From Gavia stellata (Eukaryota; Chordata; Aves; Gaviiformes; Gaviidae), in NCBI RefSeq assembly GCF_030936135.1, contig NC_082603.1:36560329-36624328 (forward strand): a stretch of 64,000 nt of DNA. The letters run 5' to 3'. This document shows positions 1 through 14,200 of the stretch, piece by piece. How positions within the stretch are numbered: position 1 is the first letter of the stretch; each line of letters begins with the position of its first letter. Made by a program: the position numbers and the translations under genes. The notes under the pieces are model-generated. The model ran no database searches, had not been told where the DNA came from, and worked only from the letters and a program-made list of their open reading frames with translations.

Positions 1-1450
1 AGCTTCCCTCCTTTCCACAGAGGCAACGCTGCTCAGCGCCGGACACCCGTGGCCCACTGCTGATTGCCAAAGGAGATGCAAGTAGTAACAGATGAACGCT
101 CTATTCGTGTGCTGATGTAAAAGACAGAAGCCGCAAATAGGGCTGCTAAGAAAGAAGATTAAACCTGTCTCGTTTAAAACCACAGAGAATGTAAATGATT
201 TAAACGCGTGTCCTGAGCTACTGCAGTAAAGAAGAACAAAGCAAGCCACGGCAAATACAAATTGAAAAACGTTAGCAGTGCCTGCCAGGTGATCAGTAAG
301 GAGCCCCTGCCTAGATGACTGGCTGCTTTACACCATTATTGCTGATGTTAAATGTCCAGATTTCAAGATTTGGTGGCTTCCCAAGAGCCTTTTCTCCTCA
401 TCATAGAAAACCTTGTGTCGAATGCATGAGTTTTGGTGCATGCAGCAGTATTACATCCCAGTACAAACAACGGTGAATAAGGGTGGCCATTAACGAAGCC
501 CTTAATGCATAAGTAGCCATGAAAGGCCCTTACACTTACCTGTTCCTTTCCACCTACGCACACCTATGCATCCACACACTTTCACTGGATCATCACACAC
601 TGCTAGAGCTTGAGAAGCATCTGATTAAAGTCACCAAAAAGTTCATAACGCCATACACTAGCAAGCAGAAAAGAATGCTTAATTGTACTGATTATTCATG
701 AACCGCAAGCTATTTCTGATTATCACGTGACAACAAAAATTAACATCCTTTTTGATCACTGCAATGATTTTATAAGCAAGGATGTTTCAAACCTGCTTTC
801 AATTTCTACTGGATTTTATACTTCCTATAAAAAGACTGGATCTTTCTTCCAGCTGCAACCTTTCCACAAACAGCTGTATTACCTTTGTTTAATTAACCTG
901 GAAATACAAATGTGAAAGTAATGTTTCCGTTTAACTTGAGAAACAGTTTGCACTATAGGACTGTCAAATGTAAGGAAGATAAAGTAATTAGTTTTAAAAC
1001 AGCAGTAAATGGAGAAACCCTGGTACATTATGCCAAGCAAGAGGCTCATAAGTCGGCTCAGGATCTAACAAAGCCATAGAGGAGAAATGTTAGAGAGAAA
1101 TAAAACACTGCGCCAAAAGGAAGAGGCAATTCACTTCTGGCTTATTCACCACATGGGGGATGGAATTCTACTGTTAGTCTAATAAATGAGAAATTGCCTG
1201 CAAGTTTTCTGTGGGATTATTTATGAAGATGCGCGGCTTGGACTGCATGAAGGCCAATAGTTAAAACACTAGACATTAAAAGTGCTGATCCAAAAAAACG
1301 AATGACAGAAAACGCCACTTACTCTACAAAATTTTTTTCCAGAACAGTTCAATCTTTCTGAATTAATAATGGTCTTGGGCACTCCACTGCACGTTTTTGT
1401 AGCTACATTTGGATCAAGAATCACAGGCTATCTTACTGACTCAGACTCTT
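1..1450. other. Left edge: presumed ERICH3 intron
   Basis: No exon recognised on either strand; short open frames only. A glutamate-rich minus-strand exon, expected for the rest of ERICH3, is not present here, so it must lie beyond the edge. Confidence 0.5.
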
Positions 1451-1460
1451 ACTTACTCAC

Positions 1461-1792
1461 AGACAGCCTTGAACAGGGACCCTCCCAAACCGCCGAACTG
1501 CGGCAAGCAGAAGGGACGGCTGAGCTAGTGGCGTTTCCTCCCTGGGCCAGGACAGAGTCAGTGATGCACCAGAGGACCGAGCTGAGGTCCTGATTATTCA
1601 GGGCCACTAAAGACAGCACTTCTAAAACACAAGGTGGTATGTTGGGCTTCCTGGCGACTTCTCGGATAAAAGTGCGTATCCACAGCAGGTGTAAGTGGTC
1701 AGAGCCTCTGGGATGTCGGTGACCACTGACATGAAGTGCTGATCTGCCCCAAGTACTTAGAGCTAATTTGCTGCCTGGCTCCATCTCCACTT
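1461..1792 (-). CDS. Candidate ERICH3 exon 13, or open fragment of unknown origin
   Basis: An open minus-strand stretch of 332 bp. It has an acceptor-like TTGCAG at its 5' end and a strong donor (GTGAGTAAG at 1460-1452). Its phase is exactly what exon 12 needs (one base left over), giving 111 more codons starting EVEMEPGSKLALSTWGRSAL and containing PNIPPCVLEVLSLVALNNQD. The composition is not acidic, and I do not recognise the sequence in human ERICH3. It could be a lineage-specific exon, an exonised repeat or a fragment of another gene. Confidence 0.3.
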
Positions 1793-2038
1793 CTGCAACT
1801 GAACGGTTCAGCAATGTCTGCTGTGAGCTGGCACATGCTTACATTGCCAGTGGGTTTGGCTGTATTTCAGTGACAGATGGCAGAATGAGTAAGAACAGAT
1901 AAAATAGCTATCTTTCACCAATTCAGTAGGAATTGCATAGTTTTTCCTATGCAGACTCAACATACATACTGGACAGGCACAAAATGTAAAACATGCATCA
2001 GGTCCACTTCTCTAAGCCTCATTACGGAAAAAACTAAC

Positions 2039-2260
2039 CTTCCTGATCATCCTCTGAGTCACTGTCAGAATATCCATCACTTTCATCTTTCTCACTGTCA
2101 GAGTCCTGCAGTGCCTCCTGTGATGAGTTTTGACTCTCCTTTTCATAGTCTAAATTATGGGTTTTATCATCTGAGGATGACTTTGACATGCCATTCATTT
2201 GATCACCGGTCTGTTCCTCTTCATTAAATTCTTCATCTGCTTCAAAATCTTCATCATACT
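2039..2260 (-). CDS. ERICH3: ERICH3 coding exon 12 (start of acidic region)
   Basis: Residues 522-595 plus one base: EYDEDFEADEEFNEEEQTGD, QMNGMSKSSSDDK, then SEKDESDGYSDSDSEDDQE. It matches the human EYEEDFEVDEE and KDESDGYSES blocks. Acceptor TTTTAG, donor GTTAGT, ending in phase 1. Confidence 0.92.
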
Positions 2261-5200
2261 CTAAAATAAAAGAATCATACTGCGAGTGAGGAAACAGAAT
2301 TCACAACTAATGAAGTTCTTTTTAAGCAGACAGTGGTTAACTTCATTAATCTCCTTTTGCCTTTGCATTTGCTCAGTCTTTTTAAAGCCATGAGAGACCA
2401 CAGATAGGAATCATAAAAGCAGATTATCATAAAAAAGCATCATGTTCTTCATAGATAGAGTAGCAAAAATGCAATAAAGCTCCTGAATGATGCATCAAGT
2501 ATGATTAATACATTAAAAACAAAACAAACGAAATCATCAGCCACTGAAAGGACTAGAAAAATTAAGAGCTGGGCAAACTCAGAAATAAAATGCAAGACAG
2601 TCTCAATACAGGACGAAAAACTTGTTGCGATGAAAAAAGAAAAATACAAACAATAGAGAAAGCTGGAGAAAGGTAATATATTGTAGTGCGATGTAAGATA
2701 AATGTGGATTGGCATGGCTAATTAGCAAAGAAGTGGCTTACAAACTAAACGAATTAATTAAATCCAGCCAAACGGTGCTGTGGAGGAACATGGTGTTATC
2801 GCACTGTTCTAATATGCTCCTTCAGGTCCCAGGTGAAATCCTAGTACAAATGAAGCTTAGGGCAGAATTACCACTCTTGCGTCAACACGGTCTGGATTTC
2901 ATCCGAGGCTACTAGCCTGAGAAGTTGTAACGTTCGATAGGTAACTTTGCTCAGATCTATAGGTAAAGACTGACTTCATGTACACGCATGAAAGAAGCCT
3001 TCCCTTTCCAGCCAAGGCTGCACTATTTAAAATCCCAGGCACCAGCATGCACAGTGATGTCAGTGATTTCTATTTAAAATTCAGTAATTCCACTGCTACC
3101 ACCAGCTCACTGCACATGCAGCAGAGAGGCAACAAACCGAAATTGTGAAGGAGAGCTGTCACTGCTGACACACCAGCTGTCCCTCACAGCCATAATTTCT
3201 CACCTTTCGGATTTATTGCTTGCCTCTTTTTCTTCCCATCAGTGCTTCTGAAGTACCGAAGTGACAGAATGCAAAGGACAGAAATGAAGAGTATCTGATG
3301 CAGAACCAATTAGGCAAATAAACAATTACCCAGACAATGAGAATTAAGGGAATAAGGAAATGTATTTCCTGTATTAAAAATCAATTGAGATTCCAACTGC
3401 ATTGTTGGAAGTGAGGCCTCCTTAGGTAACTGTCAGAAAGGTGCCCACCTCCTGGAAGGAACACGGCTTGATTAATCACAAACACACATCCACAGGGACT
3501 AACGAGGAAGCTGAGCAGCAGCACTGCAGAATTATGAAAGTAAAAACAGGAATAGGAAGGAGGAATTAAAATCTCTCTCTAAACTTGACTTACTCCGAAA
3601 ACGCCTTTACAAGAAGGAGGGAGTGAAGGCACAGGCTGAGCTCACCGTCTCTTCCTGCAGGGACGGGCAGAGCTGTAAGCAGCCTGATGGCGACAGGGAC
3701 TGGCCCTCGGTGGCACTGGGGAAATGGCACGTTCTGAGCATGCCGCTGGAGCTGCCACACATCATTCTTATACCACAAATATTATCTTTGTCTGCCACAA
3801 GAAACACCCCTTGCGCAAACTTTCAGCAAGGGCAAGCCTCTCTCCAGTCTTTCTTTTTAAATCTCTGTCAACAGAAACGAGACGGGACTCAAGCAGAAGG
3901 GGCAAGGTCAGCCAGCTACAGCAGGCAACAGGAGCGTTCGGTAAAGGGAAAGAAGGATAGCCCCAGCGGGGTTGGAGCAGAGAAGGCTAGAAAGGTGAGC
4001 TGGTAGGCCTGGAGCAGAGGGAACAAATGCTCAGGCAAGCAAGGGAGCTGGAGGTTCGGTCAGGTGGCAGGTAAGAGGTGCCCGGGGCAGTGTGGTGGAC
4101 AAGGGACTGGAAAGAGCCCCAAGTGAACAAAACATTACACTCCCACTGGCAACAGACAGGAGAAAAGACCAAAATAGTTCATCTGGCGCTAAATCTGGCT
4201 GACGTTTTGCTGCTGCGTGCTCTTCCCACCTTCCCTCCCCTTCTGCACCCAGCATTCAGCCTCCTCCCCTTCACAGTTCGTTCCTCCCTCCCGTCCATCT
4301 CGCACCAGGCAGCAGGAGGCTTTTCCACCTCCGGCCCCCATGGCCCCCATCTTCTCTCCATTTACCTTATGCTGACGTCCTGTCTCGCTCAGGAACTCAC
4401 CTCAGACTCACTGTCTCCCTACCCACACCCAGTCCCATTTCTTCCTTCTGCTCCACTTGTCCTCCACCTGCTGCCATTCTCCTTCTTCACTAGTGACCCT
4501 TCACTGTGCCTCACTTCCCTCCTGCTTTCCCACCTACCTTAAGCTCCTGTTTCAGCCTCTCAGACCTTCCCTACTCACTTGCTCGGGTCTTGCAAAAACC
4601 TCTCATCCTGTTGCTTGGCTGAAAGGAGCCCCACTAATTTTATTGCCCAGACACAGGCATCACCACATTTCTCACCCATGAGGTGTCCTAAGGGAGGATG
4701 CTCCAGGCGAAGTTGGAGGCCCACAATCCCATACCTTCTCCAGAATCATCCTCTCCCATTTTTCAGCCCTTGCTTGTGTTTTGGAATACTGTACCATTTT
4801 TATCAGTTTCTTCCTGACTAGCTTCACTCTCACGATCAGACAGTTTTTTCCTTTCTTCTTTTCCGTACTCCTCTCCAGTCTCCATTTTGTCCTCAATAGT
4901 TTCCACAATCGCTTCATGACCTGGTGAGATGACTGGCACTGAATCTTTGCTTGATTTCTGCTCAACACTGCTTTTACTTGGCTCACTGCACGCTTCATCT
5001 CTCCAGGAACCGACATGCTTTTCCTCATGGTCCTCCATGTTTCTCTTGGGAGGCGATGGCTTTTTGTCCGGATGCATTGCAATAATGCACCTATAAAAAA
5101 CAAGGAGAATCGGAAAGCATCACATTTTTCTTTCTGTGAACAATGGAAGGGCAGCAGACACAGTGAGCTATTTCGCTCATTATCAGCAGTAAAACCAAGT

Positions 5201-8200
5201 ACCTATCTGCCCCTGCATCACCACTCAGACAACAAGGTTACTGATAATGACTTACTTGGAGAAGCACCCTAAAAACCTCAAGCGCTCCACAAACACAGAT
5301 GCCGTTCCTCTTTGAAGGAGAGTAACACTGTCTGCACTTAAAGGTGACAACTGAAGTATAAACAGATTAAAATCAAAATTATCGTAAGTGTCCATTAATT
5401 TCAAGCTACACCAAGCACGACCTGTGAAGGTATAATCGCTGGGAAAGGCAGACAAGCTGCAAGTCAGAGGTGTGCTTGATCCAGATCCTGCTGTAACACC
5501 CACTAAAGTGGAAACTCAGGTTTTGTGAATAAGACTTCTTTTTTTTCTCCATTTGTCTGCTGGGTCTAATAACTGCGGGGGAAGAGGGAGATTGAAATTG
5601 GATTATTTTCAGTTTCTGTTCTGTTTCCAAACAATTGGAAAACAAAGCATTTTGAATGACTTGTTGAGACTGCTCCTCCTGTATAAAATGGAGTGACAGC
5701 CTCTCTGTGTTACGGTTAGGAGGCTCCTGTAAGAGACCAGAGCTCCTACTCCTGGTAACGTTACCTGCAGACATGAAGAGCCACCCTACACCACCTATGA
5801 GTGTCAGGACATTGTGCTGTAGGTAGTACGTTGAGTCAAATCTGCAAGCAGAGGATGAAACTGAAACTGGAACTTTCACTTTAGCTCATCACAAGTCTCT
5901 CTGGAAAACCATAGTTTCTTCACAGACAATTATGTCTTAAAACTTTCCCTCCACCAAAACTGCTTTTTTTATGTAAGGCTTGATTGCAATTCCCCTCACA
6001 TCCCAGCTGTTTACAAACTACTGTGAAATATCCTATAGTCATTCAGTCTAGAAATCCTTCAGTTTTGCGGGCATAAAGCGTAAATGTGACAATTTCTGAA
6101 GAGTCCTACCTTTCAATTATACGTTCAGGGTATTTTTTTTCAGGGACCTTTGAGATATTGGAGCACTTCTACTGTACAGAAAAGCTGGACCTAGGCCAGC
6201 AGAAAACTCTCTGTGCAAGGATCACAGCATCGGCGTAGAAATCACTGCGGCATCACCTCTTTGTGAACCAAAGCCTTAACCCAATGGGGAAAATCAACTG
6301 GGATCTTTACTGAGAATCAGAGTGGGTGTTTAATGTGTGGATGTGGTGTCATACTCAAAACAGGAAACAAATACAACTGCATTTGACCTGAAGGAGACAT
6401 GAAAATAATTGCCATTTATGAGGAGAATCTGGTTAATGGAGACGGTTTTTAGTCACCAAATAAGGGTGGCTGGATGGACAAGAGACAGGAAAACAGAGGT
6501 ATCGCTAAGAAGAAGACGGGAAGGTGGACAGAAGGTGGGGGCGACTTGGGAAAAAATGAACCAGTTTCTGGAGACTATATTAATTCAGAAAATTCACTTC
6601 AAAACTTTCTAAAAATTGCACAAAAGCTGAGATTTGGGCATTTCCTAAAGTCTATAGCCACTATATCCATTCTGAATTCAGATGATTTTCACTGCTTTGA
6701 ACATACTAAGTAATACATTTACGTAAGTAATGTTAGATTGGAGTAGGAAAAATATGGTACAATAAAGTAGAAATTTTTTTCTTACAATTTGGTCCTTATC
6801 TAAAAAACAGAGTATAGCTCTGTGGAGGTTCTCTTCTTCCAACTGCTTGCTGCTCATTTGAAAATTACTTACGAAAAGAACAAAAAAGTTTTAAAATTAT
6901 CCATGTGTGCAGAGGTTTACTTGTCTGGCATGACTTAACAATCACACAAAAGGAAGATTTTATTAAAATTAAAGCTTCTTGGCAAAACCACAGCTGTTGC
7001 TCGCTCCATTGACTTTTGCCCAAAACCAAGAATCTTCTGCACAGATTCATTGTCTGAAACATGTCTAACATTCAATACTGTCTTATTCTGCAGCCAGGGC
7101 TATTACAGCAGAATCCCACCTCAGAGACAGAGCTGTTTAAAAATAAATTATCTTGTTCTCACCATCACAAAGAAACCCCTGAAAACTACAGTTAACTCAG
7201 CAGCATTCTTGATACTTAATTCACTACCACTTCCACCAGAAACATGCAAGTGGCATACGCATACCACCCCACACATACTCCTCCAAACTCAACTGCTGAG
7301 GAAGTGCTGACTGCCTCCTGACAAGCTGACAGAGCCAGTGCAAACACTGTCCACTGCTGTGCGTACTCCGCAGAGTGACTGAAGAGACAGCACAAAAGCA
7401 GCTGACTTTGATGGCATCTTTGGATCTGGGACCCTGAGGGATAAGCTCAATTCTGCACCTTTCAAGGGGCGCTGAGAAACAGACCAGGTTCTACAGAGCT
7501 GTGGGGTGCCAGAAAGATTAAAAAACCAGGAAACAAGTGATAAACTCTCTAAAAACCGGGCTGCTAAGTCCTTGTGAGCAAAGTGTATTTGCCTCCATAC
7601 CTGTAGCAAGGAGATGCTCCCTCCACATTGAGAAACCCGAAGTATCCACTTCTGCCTCCCAGCCTGGAATGCTTCTGATGTTTGTACTCACAGCAACAGC
7701 TCAGCCTGTCCACTTGCATCCCATTGAGAAAAAAGGTGAGGCTGAATGGGAAACCATGGTGCCTCTTTGAGACGAACTGAAAGCTCTCTGCAATCACAGA
7801 AAGGAAAGGGTTCGAGGAAAAAGGTCATGCTTTACTGTCAGCCTACTGCAATTGTTGTATCTCTCTCATCTGCACCACCACCAATGCACCCAGCCCTCCG
7901 AGGCCAGGTACATTGGTTCTCGGCTGTATTAATTAGTCGGTAAAACTCTGCCTCCTCCCCACACAACAGTCTTGGCTCTTTCCAACCCAGGAGTATCAAA
8001 CTGGACACACCTGTGACAAGCGAATACATCGTCAGTTTGGCCACTCACTGCTACAGCAGAACAGACCAGAGCCTCCCGTCTCAAAAAAAGGAACTCTGCC
8101 ACTTGCCTTACAGGAGTGTGCATTACACACAGAATGTTTAGGATTCGTGGCATGTGTCTACATGGTGCAGTGCAGCAGTACATTAGAGCTGCAGCGTAAT

Positions 8201-11200
8201 GCACACATTCCTCAGTGCAGCACCTCGCAGACTGCAGCCAGGCTCTAGATCAGCGCAGCTGCAATATTAGTGGCTCTGGGCCTGCACTAACACGGTCGTA
8301 CTCAGAGCAACACTGAGCAGCTGAAAGATGCTGCTTCTGGAGCCGTCTCAGGCTACTGTGCAAGGGCATTGTTCGGCATCCAGGCCTTAAGGGCACTGAG
8401 GCTGCTACCCAGCTCCATGCGGGGCGGGGACTGGGCTGTGCGCCCTTAACCCACAAGTCAGAGTATCCTTCCAAAGTAAACGGAGCACACAGCAGCAGGG
8501 AGGAAGCCGCACCGTCCTCCAGCAGGTTCCCTAATCGGTGTGAATGGGGCTCGGGGCAACAGGAGCACACACAAAGGACACCTTCTGCACAGCCGGGACA
8601 CAGCTGCAACAAACACCCTAATCAGATCTGTGGGCACACTGCAGTGCACCCATAACCGCAGGGGACAGGCCGGGATCTCTGCACCATCTTCCCATACCCA
8701 GTGAAAATACACATGCAAACACAGTGGGTTCTGTGAGCTGGAATGAGGGGTATGATCTGTGGAATCGATCATCCTCATAAGTGAAAATTCCCAATTTCCC
8801 AGAACACAGTTCACCTTTTACTGGTGTGAGGGAATTGCACTCACGTAAAAGAGATGGGAATTGGTCTCCGACTATGTAGTTTTGCTTCTGGAATAATAAG
8901 CAACATGCATTGATGTATTATAGCAAATCAGAAATAGATAACCCCTGTTTAAGGACAGTTTACTGCTACAACTACTTTATTAACCATACATCTCTATGCA
9001 AAATTAATCTAAGCTACAGTATTTTGTTAAATCAGTTCTCTAAATTCATTCATTCTACCATGACCTCCAAAAGTAATTGCAACCTGACTCTCAATCATGA
9101 AACAGTAGATCCAGATGTAGTGTGGAGGCAGATGGTATAAAAATCCCTGGATGCATATATCTTGACTGAGCTCTGCGGAAATCACTTTGGTATCACACCG
9201 ACATTTTAGGAAAAAAAAATAAAAAATAAAAATGTTGCCAGAATCAATATGAACTCTTTGACTATCCCTACCTCCTTCCAATAGATTGCCTTTGTAGACA
9301 CAAAGGTTTTCTCCTCCACAATGCTGCTGATAGACTTTGATTTCATCTCTATAATCAGCATCAGCATGAGCTAAATGCACACTTTTTCCTAGAAAGACCA
9401 TGGTAACAAGTGCGTTGCTGTGTAACGGGGGCTTAGGGAATCCTCCAGAATTCTGCAGCAGGAAATACACAAAAAATGCATTCAGCTTCCAACTCTAGCA
9501 AAAGGTGAACACAAAGATCATGTAAGCATGGCATACACTTGAGGCTTCCAATCTTTTAAGACAGGCCTTGAGCTGCTTAAATCAGTAAGTGTTTTGTAAC
9601 CCGCAGAAGGACAGGAAAATCCATTGCACTGAATTGCCCAAAATTGCAGGGACCAGGTTTAATGACCCATATCGTCCCTCCAAGTCCTGGGTTACTACAA
9701 TTTCCTTTACAGGAGTCAAAACTGGCTGGAGCTATAGCATAACAGATTAAGTTTTCATACACTCAAGGCATTTCATATATCCCTCTGAAGTTCTGGTACT
9801 AGATATGGTCAGAGACGGATCAGATTGACTAAGACAGAAGGTTTTAAATAAAAGTTGCTATGTTTTTTCTGTTCAAGCACCTCTTTTTCCCCCAACTGAT
9901 GAAAAACATCAAATGTTCTAGTATATAGAGAGATGGGTGGCAGTTATATATTTTAATAGTTACAAATTTTCTTTCAAAAATTCAGTGAATCTTTATGCAA
10001 ACTAGGAATACGCATCTTTCAGCATCAGGCGAATACATCAATGAGGAAGGCAATATGCCCATACATAAACTGAGAAGTAGACAGAGGTAACTTACTTTTG
10101 TTAGAAGTTGCTCTAAATCGTTTGGTGCAGTGGCGGGGCGAAATCGTCTGCCTCTGGGCATCCCATTTCTCACTGCATTTTCGCTCTTGTTTCCTTTTTG
10201 TAGGGGAGGATGTGGCACTGGTATCACATAATTGTTAACGACAGAGACTTGATATGGGGATATACCAGTCACATGTTCCACTGAATTCTTAGGTCTTAAC
10301 CCACTCCTCTCTCCCTGCAAAAACATTTTAACCAGGTTAAATAGGTTATGCAAAAATAGCTAGCGAGCATATTGAACTAACTGTGGTTTGGCTGCTCTTT
10401 ACATTTAACAACACACGTACTCTAGAACAATTCCTTAACTTGGTGCTTGCAATTTTGTTCATGAAAACATTTTTGTGCTAAAACCCTTTCTTTTAATTTG
10501 CAAAGCAACAGGCAGATTGCTTGAAAATGTCACCTCCATAAATATATACAGCATTGTAAACCATGTACTACTTGTAACCGCGCAGAGTTCTGATCACAAG
10601 TGGACAGAATACTGCACAACTCCGCAGCACTGCTGCGTTCTCTCAGCTGTCAAGCAAATTCCAAAGCAGCCAAAATCTTCCACCAGTAACACCATTTGGC
10701 ATCAATTATACAAGCTGTGGTTCAAAACACTTCTTTCCCATTTGTAGTGGAGGTTTAGTCCTCCTTCAGGATGAAACGCAGAGAACCAGGGCCCTGAAAA
10801 GCAAGGCATCTCTAAAGAATAAATTCTGCAAACGTTGCATGCTCTGGACATTCAGCTGTTTTGTCAGTACTGATCATTAAAGAAACCATTTAAGCCACCC
10901 ATAATTTGAGCAGGCATAGATAGTGCCAGCAAATTCCTGGAGAAAGGATCATGACTGTCACAATACAGAGCAAAGGCATAGCAGAAGGAAGCTATTCATA
11001 CAGTGTCTGCCAGGCAGGGGTAGCAGGTCACAGTCCCATTCCAAAATCCTCCAGTCCCACGGAACTCCTAATCCAAAGCCAATTACATGATGTTTTTCTA
11101 GAGCAGAAGGCAAGTCCAAATCTCACCTGAAAGCAACTGCATACATATCAAGATCATATTGGACTGCTCTCATTCTCTGAACCCACTAGTGTGACTTAGT

Positions 11201-14200
11201 AGGAGGAATGGTAAAAAAAAGAAATTAGGTTTTTGCTACTTTGCAGCTGTAGACGAAGATGAAAACTTGTAAGACTGTGTGAAAATATTCCTGAGTTATT
11301 GGTGTTGACCGAGTAGCTGCTTCCCTCTCTACATAACAGAAAATCTATGTAGAGGCAGAAAATTTTGCATGCAGAGAGATTTTATACTATGAAAGGGAAG
11401 TCACCACATTTTTCCTGGCTGTGATCAAGAACTGGGCATGAGACCAGTAAGAAAATGTCTTGAAAATTAAGGGGAGGTTAAAAAGGAGAGTTTACATAAA
11501 AGCTGATAAGCATTTGGTAGGCATGTTGCCTGCAGCATACAGTTCTGGGAACTACAGTACTAAAACAGTGTTATAAAGCTGTCCCTAAAATTATATTATT
11601 TTCATAATGAAATACGGCCTCACCCCACTGGCAAACTGCTGGTCATTTTCAGGTGCGTGGCACTTTTCTTCAGAGCTTGAAGTCTTTGGTAGAGACCCTG
11701 CTGCAGCACAGCTGCGAAGTCGTCGCAGGCGAACCGAGCGTTGCGTATTTCCTGGAACTGTATTTGGTCGCAAGGGAGCCTAGAAAAGGAAAATGCTAAC
11801 AGCTACAAAATCTCAGTGTATAGTTTCCAGGGCAGAGCAGCATCATTAAGAAAAAAAAAAAAATAGCACTAATCAAGATATTTGGAAGCGATGAGTGATT
11901 CTCAGGTACCTTCAGGAAACAGAATTTTCTAGTCTGCCTCTGAAGAGACAGACCCTTTTACGTATCTCTAACTGAGCATCCAAAAACTGGAGCATCCAAA
12001 ATAACTCTTGGGCATAAATCTAGGTTTTGCTACCGTCTCTTCACAGCACAGCCTTGAAGCACATAATGAACTCCTAGAAACTGTAGCAGTGTGCTGTGTT
12101 TTGGCGACTTCCGCACATGGACACTGAGAAAATGCATGACAAAAGCAAGCCTATTTTTTTGATCAATACTCAGCATTTTTCTGACTTTTTTATTTTATCT
12201 TTTGCTCGTATACCCTTCAGAACACCAGATTAAAATGTTAAAACCTAAGAAAACTGTTTAGCTGAGTTAACTCACCATCTTAGAAATGGCAGGCTCCTTG
12301 GATTGGGGTTGATGAGAAGGATATCCACCATTACAATCAACTACAGGTCCAGGTGCCCTCTGTATGGGATGGAGAGGAAAAGGTCATTCAGGACTGAAAG
12401 TCTCTCTTCAATCTGCACCAATTATCATTACTGAAATGGAGAACCAGTTAAAACTGGACTATATATTTGATCTTTGACCTCAGATTTTAGTATCCCTGTA
12501 TTTCAAGAGTACATTAACATTCTTTCTCTGCCTGTTAACAGAGAGTAAGGCTCCTGAGTCAGAGCTCCAAAGCACGGCCTTCTGGAAAGAGCTTTAGCCT
12601 TACTGCATCCCTTCAGCTCTGTTTTCTAAAAGACCTCCATTGCTTGCAGGGTTTTACAACATCTGTAAACTTGCCTACAACCACAGTATTCACTGACAAT
12701 ACTTAATGTACTGATACTGGCCTAACCTTGGCTGATAAGGCAGATAAAAGGGAAAGGTAAAGCAGATTTATCACAAGCAAAGCTATGTTTTTTCTAAGTT
12801 CTGATGCGCCATTCCTGCAACATCAGCTTCTCGAGATTTCTCTTTAATGACACAATCCTGCAAACAGGAAATCAGCCTCAAGGGATGAAGGATGAGGCCC
12901 TAATCTGGAACAACCAGGGCAGTCAATGCTCTAGACTAAGCAGAGATGTCATAGGTATACGTGCACGCTTTCGGCTGTGTGTGCTTACATTAAAGCATAT
13001 AGAGTATTTGGTGAAACTCACCAGTTGTGAGTGACCAGCTGGTTCTCCAGCCACTGGAGGACGGGGCCTATAATGATTTCTCGGACCAAGAGGTGGATGT
13101 GGGGAGCGCACAGGGCTAGCACCTTCCACTGATCTTCTGAACTGCTCCACCTAGAAGAATAGAAGTTCATGTCTCTGAGGTACTAAATACTCTTAACAGC
13201 AATGTCTGAGCTTGCCTTCCGTCTGTCTTTCGTTGGACAGCTATGACCATCAAATTGCCTAGACCCGACGGAACACCTGGTTAAGGAAGGAAAGGTAATC
13301 AAGGGGAGAAGGAGAGAGGGACGAGGGAAATTATTTGTTCCCATCTCTGATTCATTTCCCTGCAGCCCTCTCCAGCTGCAGATCCCCCAAAATTCAATTC
13401 ATCTGCCTGTTTCTGTGTATCTCCCACTTCTTGGTTTGGTTGAAGGTCTCTTTCTTCTTTAATCTTGAGTGCATCTGCCACTTCCTTGCTCTGACTGCTG
13501 CCCCTCCCTACCTTTTCTTCTCAAAAGCTCCACACTGGGCTGACTACCCTTCTGGAAATAGATAGCTATGGTTCTCATCCTCCCTTGTCCAGTCATCTGT
13601 CTTTCTCCTTTCCTTTTAGATTAGCTACTCAGCTGAACTCACTCAATGTATGAGTTGAGAATTAAATTACACTGCTAATTCAAGCCAGGTTCCTGTGTTC
13701 CAGTGTGGCATCACAGCAAAGATACAGATCACGTATCTGCAGGTGTCTCCCTTACACTTGTCACTAAAGGAAGCAGTTTTGATTTATGTTCCAAAATTAT
13801 CCAAGTCCAGAATCCCTTCAAAGGGTGCCTTAGCCACTGCTTCCACTGTGGCGACTTTCTACCAGCAGGAGTTCAGTCAGTAAATAATGCCTTTGCAATT
13901 ACCATAGTGATCAGTGTTTTTCGTTAAAATCTCCTCCTTTCTTTACCTGATGAATAGCTCATAAATGTATTATTTAAAATTAAAAAGATTTTACATTGTT
14001 CTTCAACTACTCAAAGAAGCAGCTAGCTTCTCAATGCATTCTTTTCGATGTATGCAGCCTCCTAATAAAGAAATAAGATGTTGAGTGTACTTCAGCCAAA
14101 ATGAGAACAACTTTTCCCATGTGAGTCCAAGTGACTTCATGGGGAGAAGAACCATTGAATTCGGTGGGATTTCCGTGACTCTAACAACTACAGGATCAAG

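Noticed and set aside
3623..4542. 127- and 154-codon plus-strand frames antisense to ERICH3.
   Set aside because: Pyrimidine-rich intron DNA, no domain, no flanking splice signals of note.
5406..5879. 157-codon minus-strand frame in ERICH3 intron 10.
   Set aside because: No similarity recognised, and exons 10 and 11 join in phase without it. Left as probable chance.
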